This document shows, one piece after another, positions 1 to 12,000 of a DNA stretch of 64,000 nucleotides. The translations under genes and the position numbers were made by a program. Each line of letters starts with the position of its first letter. Positions within the stretch are counted from its first letter, which is position 1. The DNA is from Asterias rubens (Eukaryota > Echinodermata > Asteroidea > Forcipulatida > Asteriidae), in contig NC_047063.1 of the NCBI RefSeq assembly GCF_902459465.1, positions 21,373,055 through 21,437,054 on the forward strand. Reading direction: 5' to 3'. The notes beneath the pieces were generated by a model. That model had not been told where the DNA came from and ran no database searches. It saw nothing but the letters and a program-made list of their open reading frames with translations.

Positions 1-153
1 ATACAGTCTCCTCTGCTTTATTGCACATTCTACACATAGGAGAGACGTTTGCTTTCTCTATCCTTGCCTTCATTACATTTGTCCTTAGAGACTGGTCTTG
101 CGCCGCAGTAATCAAGCCCTCTGTTTCCTTCTTTAGTCTTTATTATTTAGTTC

Positions 154-338
<185 letters not shown>

Positions 339-463
339 TGCCAGTGTAGTCTAGATTTCAAGCCGTCCAATTAACTAAATCATACCGTGGCGGGCGCGCT
401 TTGGCGATTCAACCACGCGAAGTACACTATCCAGAATCAAGCACCATAGTCTTGGGCCAAGAC

Positions 464-759
464 CATAGAGTTATATTATAAGAACTAGAGGGCGCATGAG
501 TGATCATTCGTGCACAAACGCCACGGGACCGCAAGGTGACAAGCGCATCATTCTGCACGCGCGTTTAATATGAAATACACGTTTGAATTTTTTTTTTATT
601 GAACGCTCACGCGATGCTGTTTGTTCAACTTACAAAGTGGCCGCTCAAACACACGCTGTGAGATAACTGTTTTGTCAACTTAGAAAATGGCCGCCTGCTC
701 GCATACCGGGGCGCGTATATAGGCCAGTGCGCGCTCTAGTTCTTATATATAACTCTATG
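464..759. mobile_element. hAT-type MITE with 31-bp terminal inverted repeats and 8-bp target duplication
   Basis: The left end reads CATAGAGTTATATTATAAG and the right end is its inverted copy, with about 31 bp matching apart from one indel and one mismatch. Directly outside both ends stands the same octamer GCCAAGAC (456-463 and 760-767). An 8-bp duplication is the hallmark of hAT transposition. The 296-bp interior has no coding capacity, so this is a non-autonomous element. The superfamily is inferred from duplication length alone. Confidence 0.85.
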
Positions 760-951
760 GCCAAGACTAAAAGACGTTTGGCTCCTCGTTTTAATTAAAA
801 ATGTGTGGTTGGTCGTCGAAAGCATGCTGACGTCGCATCATTTCAAAATTAATGTTGCGCGCTGCCGTCAGCACGTGATTAATGGCAGCGCACAGGCTGA
901 ACCAGCGTATTGTACGCGCGGCCGATCTAGTTATTTTAATTCTATATCTAT

Positions 952-2258
952 AATGAATAGGGTAGATGGCCTTAGCTTTCGATCCAATCCGGACCTTCTT
1001 CAGAGGCATAAAACAAGTACAAACAAATACATATCCATTTATAGAAAAAGAGAGGGGGAAAGGGATTAAGGAAAGGATCCAGAAAGAAGCGGGAAAATAA
1101 CAGCCAATCAAAGTTCCTATTTCAGAAACAATATTGGTGGCTATGAACCAATAGGAGTGGAGTGGCGAGGACAAAGGATGTTTAGAATGAAAGGAAGGGT
1201 TACTGGACCATAAAAGTGGTAAAAGTATTGACCAAAGCAACTCTATTGGTAGGAGCTTTTTTAGCTCCCGTGTTAGTCAACAGAGTATGACGAGGTACGT
1301 TGAGAGCCCTGTTGATAGCAAGTTGGACCCTACGTTCGCTGTGTCCCCTAGATACAAGGTGTTTCCTTAGCTCTGATGAGCGCCTCTTGTACAGGGTATC
1401 TGTGGAACAGATACGCCTGATACGTAAGGCCTGACTGTAAGCAATTGCCTTCTTACAGTGACTAGGGTGACAGCTATTGGAGAGAAGGTACTGGTGGGTG
1501 TCGGTGGGTTTACTGTAAACATCTGTGACAAGGCCATTAGGAGACTTGGTTATTGTCACATCTAGAAAGTTCACACTGGTGAGAGATTGTTCGGTAGTGA
1601 ACTTTATGGTGGGGTGAAATGAGTTGATATGGTCAATAAACTCATCCAAGCTGTCTTGGTCACCACACCAGATGGAGAAAATATCATCAATAAATCTCCA
1701 CCAAACTAGTGGTCGGTTGGGGGCGGAGGACAGGAGTCTGTCCTCCAACTGAGACATGAATAGGTTAGCATATGAGGGTGCCATTTTGGTACCCATGGCA
1801 GTACCCTGTACCTGTAGAAAATGCCTGTCAGAAAATGTGAAATTATTCTTCATTAGAATGTGGCTCATGAGTTCCTTAATATGACTCACTGAGGGGCGGG
1901 ACTGATTACTAGCATTGAGGGCAGAGACACATGCACTCATGCCTTCATGATGGGGTATGTTAGTATACAGTGATGAAACATCAAAAGTAACCAAAATAGC
2001 AGAGTCAGGTATTTGGTGCTTGACCTCATCTAGTTTGTGGAGAAAGTCTTTGGTATCCTTGATGAAGGAAGGAATACGGCAGACTAAGGGTTTGAGGAAG
2101 CTATCGACAAACTCAGAAATGCGCTCTGTGGGGCTCCATTCCCAGATACAATAGGTCTCCCCGGGTTATTGGGCTTGTGTATCTTAGGTAGAAGGTAGAA
2201 CCTTGCTGTACGGGGGTCATGTGGGAGGAGATAGTTAAATGTATCTTTCTCAATATCA
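952..2258 (-). mobile_element. 5'-truncated Penelope-like retroelement between 16-bp direct repeats
   Basis: A Penelope-type reverse transcriptase relic is followed by a 3' untranslated tail. The exact 16-mer TTAATTCTATATCTAT occurs at both borders (936-951 and 2259-2274) and is best read as the target site duplication. The body starts inside the reverse transcriptase, so it is 5'-truncated, as expected from target-primed reverse transcription. The tail (about 954-1040 read on the minus strand) recurs alone near 27,250. No GIY-YIG endonuclease was found downstream of the reverse transcriptase. Confidence 0.85.
1200..2258 (-). pseudogene. Penelope-like reverse transcriptase, truncated and frameshifted
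   Basis: Reading on the minus strand, the hallmark Penelope motifs appear in order: RFYLLPKIHKPNNPGRPIVS near 2200-2140, FDVSSLYTNIPHHEG near 1990-1945, GTAMGTKMAPSYANLFM near 1805-1755, WWRFIDDIFSIW (catalytic DD) near 1710-1670, VNFLDVTI near 1575-1550 and YSKPTDTHQYLL near 1525-1490. A one-base deletion near 2138 separates the first motif from the remaining frame, and the frame closes at 1200 without an endonuclease domain. The start of the protein lies beyond the truncation. It is a dead copy. Confidence 0.9.
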
Positions 2259-2322
2259 TTAATTCTATATCTATGATATCTATGCTTCGGCCTCGTTGGA
2301 TATGGGACGCAGAAGTGCTATA

Positions 2323-2346
2323 TTTTTCCGTATTAATACGGAAAAA
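2323..2346. repeat. 24-bp perfect palindrome (TTTTTCCGTATTAATACGGAAAAA)
   Basis: Twelve bases are followed by their exact reverse complement, centred on TTAA. Farther out, AAGTGC (left) and GCACTT (right) extend the symmetry imperfectly. It lies just outside the Penelope target duplication. No function can be assigned; it may be the core of a small fold-back element. Confidence 0.8.
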
Positions 2347-2790
2347 TCGCACTTGTGTGATAACTTATATTATATAACTGACATACAGACCCTTGTCATT
2401 TGATTGGTGGAAATACTTCACGTGACATTCACTATTACCCCCATCCGCACCGGCGATCAAAAAGACATATTCGCCGATGGGGAATAGCATTTCCCATTCA
2501 ACAGTAAGGATCATCCTTGTTCCCAATATTATTGAGCAGTACAGCGCCGCCGCGCCGCTGCTAAAAAAAGGAGCACCTGTGCAAAAGGTTGTGATCCGAT
2601 TTGTGCATTGTTGCCGCTACGCGGCGCTATATGATTTTTGGTTTTCAGTAGTTTGTGTGATTTCTCATAACGTTATACTTTTAAAATAAACACATCAACA
2701 AAAGTAAGTCCCCCCCCTAAACAATTCGCCATAACATCGTAAGGTAAAACATTAACCAATACAACTAATTAAGAAATAATTCTATGACTA

Positions 2791-3454
2791 AGTGTTGTGT
2801 GAAAAGATGTCCATGAATTCATGGCTGAATGAGCTTAAATGGAAGACAAAAACTGCTCTTCTCAAAAGTCACAAAGGTTTATCAAATATACAGGTCAATA
2901 ACGCCTGTATCCACCACGCCTGCCAATGACCGCCTGGCACCGTCATGGTGTTGGTCAGTCTGGTGACATGCTGCCGCTGTGGGATGGCATTCCACTTAAC
3001 ATGCAGAAGATGGGACAGGTGAGCCAGGTTGCTGTTGGCGTTGATGTGTGAATTTGCAGATCGCTTCAGCTGGTCCCACAGGGATGGGAATGAGGTTGGG
3101 GGAACTTGCCGGCCACACCATTCGCTCGATGCCTTCACCAGCCAGCAAAGCAGTAGCTACCCTGAACCTGTTTTCCTGGTAAGGCTTATACCCCCCCCCC
3201 CACACACCACGACACTCCCACCACCATAGGCTGTAACTGGTTGAACACAGCACTCTGCATGTGGCTCTCCAACTCGACACCCATCTCAACACCCGTCTCC
3301 GACCGTCAATGTGACGCAGGCAACTTCGCGTCTCATCGCGATCGGTGAACAACACAACGCAATCTTTGTGACTTTTGAGAATGGCAGTTTTTGTCTTTCA
3401 TTTGAGCTCATTCAGCCATGGATTCATGGACATCTTTCATTTTCATACACCACT
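2791..3454 (-). mobile_element. Internally deleted Tc1/mariner-like transposon with about 90-bp terminal inverted repeats
   Basis: The left arm (2791-2878) begins AGTGTTGTGTGAAAAGATG and is mirrored by the right arm (about 3362-3454) with a few substitutions and a roughly 4-bp indel. A TA dinucleotide stands outside each end (2789-2790 and 3455-3456), the Tc1/mariner target site. Between the arms lies only the C-terminal part of a Tc1 transposase, so the N-terminal DNA-binding part has been deleted. Confidence 0.8.
2880..3355 (-). pseudogene. Tc1-like transposase, C-terminal fragment with frameshifts
   Basis: On the minus strand two overlapping frames give Tc1 transposase signatures. One has LFTDRDETRSCLRHIDGRRR and GIERMVWPASSPNLIPI, matching the usual FTDES...DGRRR and WPA-SPDLNPIE motifs. 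The other continues with LWDQLKRS and KWNAIPQRQHVTRL, matching the LWD and EEWxxIPQ..V.rL motifs. The switch of frame near 3060 and the changed catalytic residues (NPI-E lost) show that it is inactive. The domain is part of the DDE transposase/integrase superfamily. Confidence 0.85.
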
Positions 3455-4474
3455 TATAGGAAACATACGCCAGGTCGCCCATTGTCTGTATAAGGTGATT
3501 ACGAGGTGTCGTTAAACGACCGCGGTACCACGGGTTCGACTTTTGAAGTCCCTTCGTTCGAGCTCCTTCTCTACCTTCCTCCATGCAACAACAAACAGTG
3601 TGCATTGTGCATGAGTCATGTTTTCTCAGTCTCAGATTTGTTGTCTGTGGACCCATCATGCCAAAGAGTGTCCGCTGCTAAATAGTGTCTGCTTAGAATC
3701 ATGTTCAAAACCGATTGTAGATTTTACTTTTATACGATGCGAAGGTTAACAGGTGTATCAAAATTTGTCTCTTCAAGTTTAACACTTTCCTAGTCTCAAC
3801 TCATGCACAGGGCAGCTTGGCGAGGGCAAAGCTTTCAAATTATCTTTGAGAGATAAGTTTTTTTACCTAAATGTTTTCGTTTTACCTGAACGATTATTTT
3901 ACCACGCATGCTATACACTGTATGCTGAAGTGTATCAATAAAACATGGAATTCTTAAGAAAAAAAATATTAAAAGTACGATTAACAATGGCAAATTTAGA
4001 TATACTTTCTACTCTCAGTGAAGCTGCTTGCAAATCTTCGAACGCTTCGCTGTTGGTACCACTCATCAGGATAACGTCCTTCTTGAAGAAACTTCACCAC
4101 ATGCGTGCTCCAATTAGCTAAGAAAAGTTAGCCTATATAGGCTAATTATTTTGTTAAAAGTTGATGAACACCCTTTTTCCGGCCTGTGATATCACCTTTT
4201 AAAATACAATGTAACACCATAACACAAATCAAAAGTTATATCAAACAGTGGACGAACACTCAAATCTCAGATCAATATTATAGTAAAATGGATTAAAAAC
4301 GCAGAAAGTATTCATCAACGAACGTTAGACTAAAATAATGTGATTGATAATATTATCTCTTTTTACAAGTTTCAGCACAAGCCAAATAATGGGAATCCTT
4401 GCTCAATGCTGAACTAATAACGGTCTGCTGATAATCATGAGGGCGCCCTACGCCCCCACACTTACGCGACCTTA
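3455..4474. other. No gene recognised; AT-rich spacer
   Basis: I see no conserved coding motif here. The only local structure is an 18-bp palindrome, TTAGCCTATATAGGCTAA, at 4128-4145. Confidence 0.5.
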
Positions 4475-4768
4475 GACCTTATCGCAAATACCAATGCGCA
4501 AGCGCAGACTGTTGAATGAGGTGCATTGTGGGATAGATATGGATCAAAATGTGGATACCAGCTGGACCACAATGCACCTAATTCCAAGCTTTACGCGCGC
4601 GCCCCGGTATTTGCGAAAAGGTCTTTTTCGCAAATACCGGGGCGCGCGCGTAAAGCTTGGAATTAGGTGCATTGTGGTCTAGCTGGTATCCAAATTTGAT
4701 TCATATCTATCCCACAATGCACCTCATTCAACAGTTTGCGCTTGCGCATTGGTATTTGCGATAAGGTC
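4475..4768. mobile_element. 294-bp near-perfect palindrome (fold-back MITE)
   Basis: The segment opens GACCTTATCGCAAATACC and closes with its reverse complement GGTATTTGCGATAAGGTC. The arms, about 140 bp each, match along their length with a few mismatches and small indels, and the centre lies near 4620 in GCGAAAAGGTCTTTTTCGC. Both arms carry GGTGCATTGTGG and GGGGCGCGCGCGTAAAGC blocks. There is no coding capacity. I could not define a convincing target duplication. Confidence 0.85.
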
Positions 4769-6308
4769 TGTGCAACGCGTGGTGTTCATTGTCTCAAAAG
4801 GGGGAATACCCTGATTTCCATGCTCAAGATTACGAAATACTGTCTCTTTTTGCCACTCTTTGTCACTACTCTAGTATCTCAGAGAGAGATCCTGCATTTG
4901 TCTCCTCAGTTCAAAGAAGCAGACGAAAAAGAATACAAACAATTAAATGTAGTATTAGTAAGCATGCATGCAGGCGTCCTATTCAGGGCTAGAGAGATGG
5001 TAAGTTTGCTATACAAAAATACTGCTATTTGCTAAACAAAGAAATCGAATGTGGCATTTTTAGCATGTTTAAAGTGAGTGTGTACTTTGACCTTACTCGT
5101 ACTCGGATTGACGTGGCTCGACCAAGACAGTTAAGGATTCCACAGTCATTCCACTTGTAGCCCGCCTTTGCCAGTATTTGTTAACAAAAATCACACTTTT
5201 GTTTGGGGTAAAAAACGAATGAATTTTGAGTGTGAACTCTACAAAAAATCTCAACGATCTTGACAACTTGCCTGATTTTTCGATTGATGGAACCTGACTA
5301 ATTATGAGAACGACCACATAGTGTGCGCGCTTTGAAAATGAGCAAGTAGTCAAGATCGTTATCAAAAACGTGTGATCTTTTTTTAAACAAATCCAGGCTT
5401 AGGGCTGTCTACTTCAGTAGCATTACTTCTACTTCTACTTCGATACTTGGCATAGTCCTTCAGTCAGGATATAAACGCCATTAGATCGGTAGGCCTAAGT
5501 TTCATGATGCTGCTGGTTGCCGACAAAAAAGCGAAATAAATTGATCAAAGGTGCTGGGGCCAAGGATACGGGGAGTGGATTGGACCAATTTGGGGGGGCT
5601 ACTCCAGACTCAATGGACGTTCGGGCGCTCGTGCAGCCCATTTATTAATTCTGCTTGGGCTGTGCCAATCCATTCCATGCCTATGTAACCGATGACAGTT
5701 TGGACATAGTCGATGGTTAGCCCTGGGGAAGGACCTAAGGACGTCAGTTTCTGTTGACTACATCAGAGGAGTCCAGCCTCAAAATATTTTGTCAATAGCC
5801 TATGATTGGAGTCGCGCGTATGTTTAAAGTGATCATAGCGCTTTCTCTACCACCAATAGTTGTTTTGATAATTGGAACCCTCTATTCTCCCTACAACCGT
5901 TGGGAGGATGTAGGGTTTTATAATTATCGCAGCAACACTACCAAGTGTGCTAGATAATTCAATTCAATGAACATTTATTTTCATGTCGACAATAACAATT
6001 TAAGCATATACTTGGAAACAATTATCGATGAATATAATAATGAAGGACAGATGCAATGCATAGAATTTGAAGATAATAACTACAAAAATTAACATAATAG
6101 TCAACATGCAGGGAAAAAGTTTAAGCAAAATCCTTTTGTATATTTCCCTGAGACAGACAAGGACTTGGACGACAAGGACAAAAAAAACCAAAAGCAACCA
6201 AAAACAGAGCAAAGAAACATAAAACAAACAATAACACAGACCAGACTAATCAATAAAAATAATTATCGACACCACAGTCTTTGTACAAAAAAAGTGTATA
6301 TACTACAG
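4769..6308. other. No gene recognised; unassigned spacer
   Basis: Open frames here (for example 4736-5035) show no domain, motif or splice context that I recognise. The part from about 5950 is AT-rich and looks like the 3' flank of the LINE remnant that follows. Confidence 0.45.
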
Positions 6309-6503
6309 TTACAAATACATATTCAAGAGGTGCTGTTTCAATTTCTTTGAGAATGAATTAAGTGAACGAGACTTTGTAATATCAGAGTTAAGGTTGATCC
6401 AGAATAGGGTGCCACGAGATACAATGTTGTTTTTGGAAAATGCTGTCCGGTTGAATTTTGTATACAAATCACCTTTTGAAACTACACGAGTTGAATAAGT
6501 ATG
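6309..6503 (-). pseudogene. LINE reverse transcriptase, extreme C-terminal remnant
   Basis: The minus-strand translation HTYSTRVVSKGDLYT...GTLFWINLN...SFSKKLKQHLLNMYL has the layout of the C-terminus of jockey/CR1/Rex-type LINE polymerases, whose usual form is HSYNTR..., then G..lWNsLP, then s...FKk.LK.hLL. Only about 65 residues remain and the upstream frame is unrelated low-complexity sequence, so it is a short dead 3' fragment. The clade is not resolved. Confidence 0.7.
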
Positions 6504-6747
6504 GATTGATGACCAAGTTACTGAGCGCTGTACTCCTTTTTTCTTTTCTTTTTTCATTATCGGTTGATAATGACAAATTTCGAAAAGAAAAAAAAGTATA
6601 GTGCCGATAATGACAAATTTCGAACAAAGGAGGTTCAATAATGAAAAAAAAAAGAAAGAAAGAGTATAGCGCCGATAATGACCAAAAAAAAGTACAAGGC
6701 CCCATTAACTGGGTCTACAAGTGTGCAAAGTCCAAGTGACTGGATGA

Positions 6748-7642
<895 letters not shown>

Positions 7643-8345
7643 TACTACATATGTTAATAACGCACTGGTACGATTGCGTCGGATAAGTTTAGACAGTTGG
7701 AAAAATGGAATAAAACACATTTACTATATCATGATGCTGTTTTCAGTCTTGACTTTTGAGCCTGTTACACAAACAAAGAGAAATTTTGGGTTCAAATCTT
7801 ATCCGATTTTTGAATGGATTGCATTGCACTCACTCATCCCCTACATAAGCCGGATAATGTCCAAATGATGAAAATGCGATAATTGGTTCGGTAGGACTAT
7901 AGTTTGCCTTTAAAGGCACAGATACATGAAAGTAGTTCAAGAAAATATACAATTGAGATCCAGGCCTATGGCATCCTTTGAAGGTTTATTTGCTGAATTG
8001 CAAATGACTTGAAAACAAGCATGCAAGAGCAGCCCAAGATCAGAAGTGTATCAAAAGCTGTGTATTTTTACTATTTACAGTAGGTATTTTGTTAGCAATA
8101 GTTGAGTCAATTTAACGAAGGCAAAAAAAGCAGATTATTATGGGCAATGGCACTTAAACTGTAAGATGTGCCCCCTTTTACCATGCTAGTTATAACCACT
8201 TTTATTGTATAAATAGTGCCCTCAAGGGTCGATACAGGTAATCACTGATCTTCCAATAATAATGATTATGGCGAGTTAACAGGGCCTGTGATGAGCCTTT
8301 ATTATTTGGATATCAATAAACCCATGCGAAATCTCACAGAAACAA

Positions 8346-8735
8346 TTAAGACACTGGACACTATTGGTAAAATTTGTCAAAGACCAGTCTACTCTCTTGG
8401 TGTATCTCAACATATGCATAAAATAATAAACCTGTGAAAATTTGAGCTCAATTGGTCATTGAAGTTGTGAGATAATAATGAAAGAAAAAACACTCTTGTC
8501 ACGCGAAGTGTGCTTTTAGATGCTTGATTTCGAGACTTCAAATTCTAAACTTGAGGTCTCGAAATCAAAATTGTGGAAAATTACTTCTTTCTCGTAAACT
8601 ACTACGTCACTTCAGAGGGAGCCGTTTCTCACAATGTTTTATACTATCAACCTCTCCTCATTACTCATTACCAAGTAATGTTTTATGCTTGAATAATTAT
8701 TTTGAGTAGTTACCAATAGTGTCCACTGCCTTTAA
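8346..8735. mobile_element. Family A MITE, copy 1
   Basis: It has ends of the type TTAAAGGCAGTGGACACTA and its inverse, TTAA-like borders, about 390 bp and no coding content. Internal hallmarks are CAAAGACCAGTC, AACCTGTGAAAATTTGAGCT, TTTCGAGACCTC and GAGGGAGCCGTTTCTCACAA. It lies just upstream of the first recognised exon of the UBL/NLR locus. Confidence 0.85.
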
Positions 8736-8835
8736 GCTAACAACAGCTTTTATCATCAGAATCAGTGAATGAGAAATTTTCTCCACAAAACTAACAGAGC
8801 ATGTGACAAATGTTTGACTTTTCCCCCATGATTAG

Positions 8836-9074
8836 GAATCTTTGAGGCCTTTGCAAACCCTGGCTGACTTGCAGGATGCATTGAGTGCAGCAAGAACAGA
8901 CTACAACCACTCATCAGCCAAGGTAGTGACCAACAAGAAACACATCAGAAATTCAAAGAAAATGGCGTTCAAGTCGTCATTTGTAGCAAAGTCAAATCAT
9001 ACAGAAAGATCTGAACCAGTGGACACCAAGAAGCAATTGGAAGTTGACCAAGCTGTGGCAGCATCGAATGACAG
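8836..9074 (+). CDS. Exon upstream of the UBL domain
   Basis: The acceptor is ATTAG before 8836 and the donor is ACAG|GTAAAG. The frame reads ESLRPLQTLADLQDALSAAR and continues for 79 codons plus two bases. It is rich in Lys, Ser and Gln, with no recognised domain. Its last two bases plus the first base of the next exon make an Arg codon, giving DRESEERH across the junction. It is probably not the first exon of the gene. Confidence 0.65.
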
Positions 9075-12000
9075 GTAAAGAGCAGTGCAATGCAATAATG
9101 AACAGCAACACAATGGGGGATTGTGGGCCATGGGACTAGGGTAAAAAAGTTGTGGTCTGATTAGTGAGCATTAATTCTGCTTTTAAGCTATAATTACACA
9201 TGGTACCTTTTTTTTGTTTAATGTTTTTGTTCTGCCACTACTGTAATGTGATTATTAGTGATGTCACATGCAGGACTTAGTGTGTATTTTGTGCCAATAC
9301 ACCCGTATGACCAGAATGACTCTCCTGACAAACGGAGCATGCCCGAAACAACCTCACTTTGTTTCATGGAAATGATGGATGCACATCTTTCGGAAGTACG
9401 TTCGGAAGTGCAACGGGTCTACAAAAGACAATAGATCCCTTACATGACGCAAAACGGTGCGCTAAGGTGACATGCAGTTTTTTTCATGCAAAAACAACTG
9501 TCTTCGATAAGTAGGATTTGAAACTTTGCATGCTGGAAATTCGATTTAATGACTATCTCTAATGAGTTGTGGTGGTCCTGAATGAAAACCGTTGGTTTCA
9601 ACTCGACCAGTATGCTCTGATCTTCTGTAGAAACTATCTTCGAACAATCCGCCTCCTTTTGGCCTCAGGGAATGTTACTCATTCCTCTAAAACTACCGCA
9701 CCTCAGAGCAAGTAATAGTTTAAGGGAAGCTTTCTACCATCAATATCTGGAGACTGTGACATTGGGTTTTGTGTCCTACGAAAAGTACCCAAACCCTTTA
9801 ATGAGGGAATAATCTGTTGAAACAAATGTGTTTGGTTTTTCTTTTGATTTCAGAGAGAGTGAAGAACGTCATATCCAGATATTTGTTTCTAATCCAGTAA
9901 AGGAGAGTCTCTGTCTGCAACTTCATCCATCCACCACCATCTCTGACTTGAAAGAAATAATCCAGGAAAGACTAAACATCCAAGCAAAGAATCAGCATCT
10001 TGTCACTAAGAGGGGCATTGAGGTATGAGACTTGTAACATCTAAAAGTTTTTCTTTGTGAATTTAATGGAATTTATTTTTGAGAAGTATTTTCCAGAGGT
10101 TACATCAGAGAGTTTTAGTCTGTTAGAAAACCCTGTCCGTCTAAAAGTGTGACTGTGGGTATGCATTCTTTGGCATTTCCTGGCAGGCAAGAAACTACAC
10201 CGGTACAAAAAGTAAATTGTCATATTGACCTGGTGAAGATATGACAGTTTACTTTTTGTATTGTTGTGTTGTTAGCACACATTCTACAAAATATTTACAG
10301 CTGAACAAAGTTTAAGATATGTCCTTTTTTGTATTTTTGGCGAGCTGCTTTAGCAGTATGCGAGCCTATGTAATACCGATTTTGTCCGTCCGTCTGTCCG
10401 TCCGTCCGTCCGTTCGGCCGTCCGCACTCAGTAGAAATGTTAAAGTTTTTGGTTTAAGTTTCAGTCTTTGAGTTGAGTTGTTTTTGGTATGTACAAGCCC
10501 AAGTGAGATTGTTATAATATACTTGTCAGTCATTGTTTGTAGTTTTTAGCTATGTTTTCCAATAATGTTGAAGTTTTTGGAATAAATTTTTTTTTTAAGT
10601 TTTTGGAATACAAAAAATTTTAAAAATTTTTTTTCAGGCTCAAAGTCAAACATTGGCATCTGGATTTTAAAGAAACAAACTCAAACTTAAATCTTAAAGT
10701 TTTGAAATAATTTGTTTAAACAAAAATCAATCTCTCTGTCACTGGTTCCAGTTGAATGAGCTGAAACAATGAAAAACATAAAATGATCATAACTCCTGAT
10801 TGCAACGATGTACTGACTTGAAACTTAAGTCAAACATTGCTTCTGTCGTATAGATACATATGAAAAGATAAAGTTCAAAGAGTGCATCAATGGTTCCAAT
10901 TGAATGAGCTGAAACAATGAAAACCTTAAATGGTCATAACTTTTTTTATGCAATGATGTACTGACTTGAAACTTAATACATTGCTTCTGTCGTATAGATA
11001 CATATGAAAAGATAAAATTCAAAGAGTGCATCAATGGTTCCAGTTCTTTATTGCAATGATGTACAGATTTAAAACTTCAATCAAATATTGCTGCTTACAT
11101 GTAGATAATATGAAAAGATGAAAACCTTAAATGGTCTTAACTTCATACTTGTCAATGTCTCCACCCCTGTGACCATCAGTTGATCAAATGATTGGTTTTT
11201 CTGTCAGTCATTGGTTCTATCTGGCGATCGGCAGCTCGCCATGGCAGCTTCACTGTCTAGTTAAACTTTGTTGAAATTCTTTGCTGCAATTTTCAAAAGT
11301 CCAGGTTGTTTATTCAGTTTGTAAAGATGCAACATCTAATATATATAGTTGACGCTACTCGGGCCGAAATCGGCTCGAGACGTTGTGACCACGGGTTTGT
11401 CCAATGTCAGAAATTCGTCTCTGCCATCCAGGCCAATCCTGGGCAGCTTGAACAGCTTGATCGTGTTGTAGGCCGATGGCGTTGAGGTTGTCTATAAGCC
11501 ATCTATTGAAACGTCAAGTCAAAGTGACTGAGTCATCGAACTTGCCATGAAGAAATAAGTCCATGACGACTCTTGTGGTTGTACTCTGAGAAGATTTTAC
11601 TAAAACGTCAAGTAGTAATGACCAAAATCTTGAACACTTTTACCCACATAAATTTTGAGATACGATGCAGTAGCAGTTTTTAACAAATCCCTCAATTGTT
11701 AACGCCCACACAAAATTTCTATATTAAAAATATCCACATCTTTTACCTATTCCCACATTTTGTGTGCACCTTTAGAGATGCTTTTCGAAACTTCCGAAGA
11801 ATTATAAAGGAATTTTACTGTCCGGCAAGTAGTTCTTAAGGTGAATTGGTTATCCTTTTTTTGTTGAACATACAGCTTTGTGACACACAGTCTCTGATTG
11901 TGCTTGGCATTCAGCAAGATACCAACCTAGAGTTACGTCAAGTTGCTGGGTTGATGGGCGGTACAAGAAAGCGGAAATCGGGAAGTGGTAAGTGTGAGCC

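Noticed and set aside
791..1240. 149-codon minus-strand frame next to the Penelope relic
   Set aside because: It runs through the element's 3' untranslated tail and shows no GIY-YIG residues; it is not the missing endonuclease.
4494..4682. 62-codon frame inside the palindrome
   Set aside because: It lies entirely in a fold-back MITE and has no protein similarity.
8524..8709. 61-codon frame with relatives at 18.7, 19.4, 39.8 and 62.8 kb (ISRPQ..NLRSQNQIRGKLLLS)
   Set aside because: The apparent protein family is the translation of family A MITEs; conservation is that of the DNA element, on either strand.
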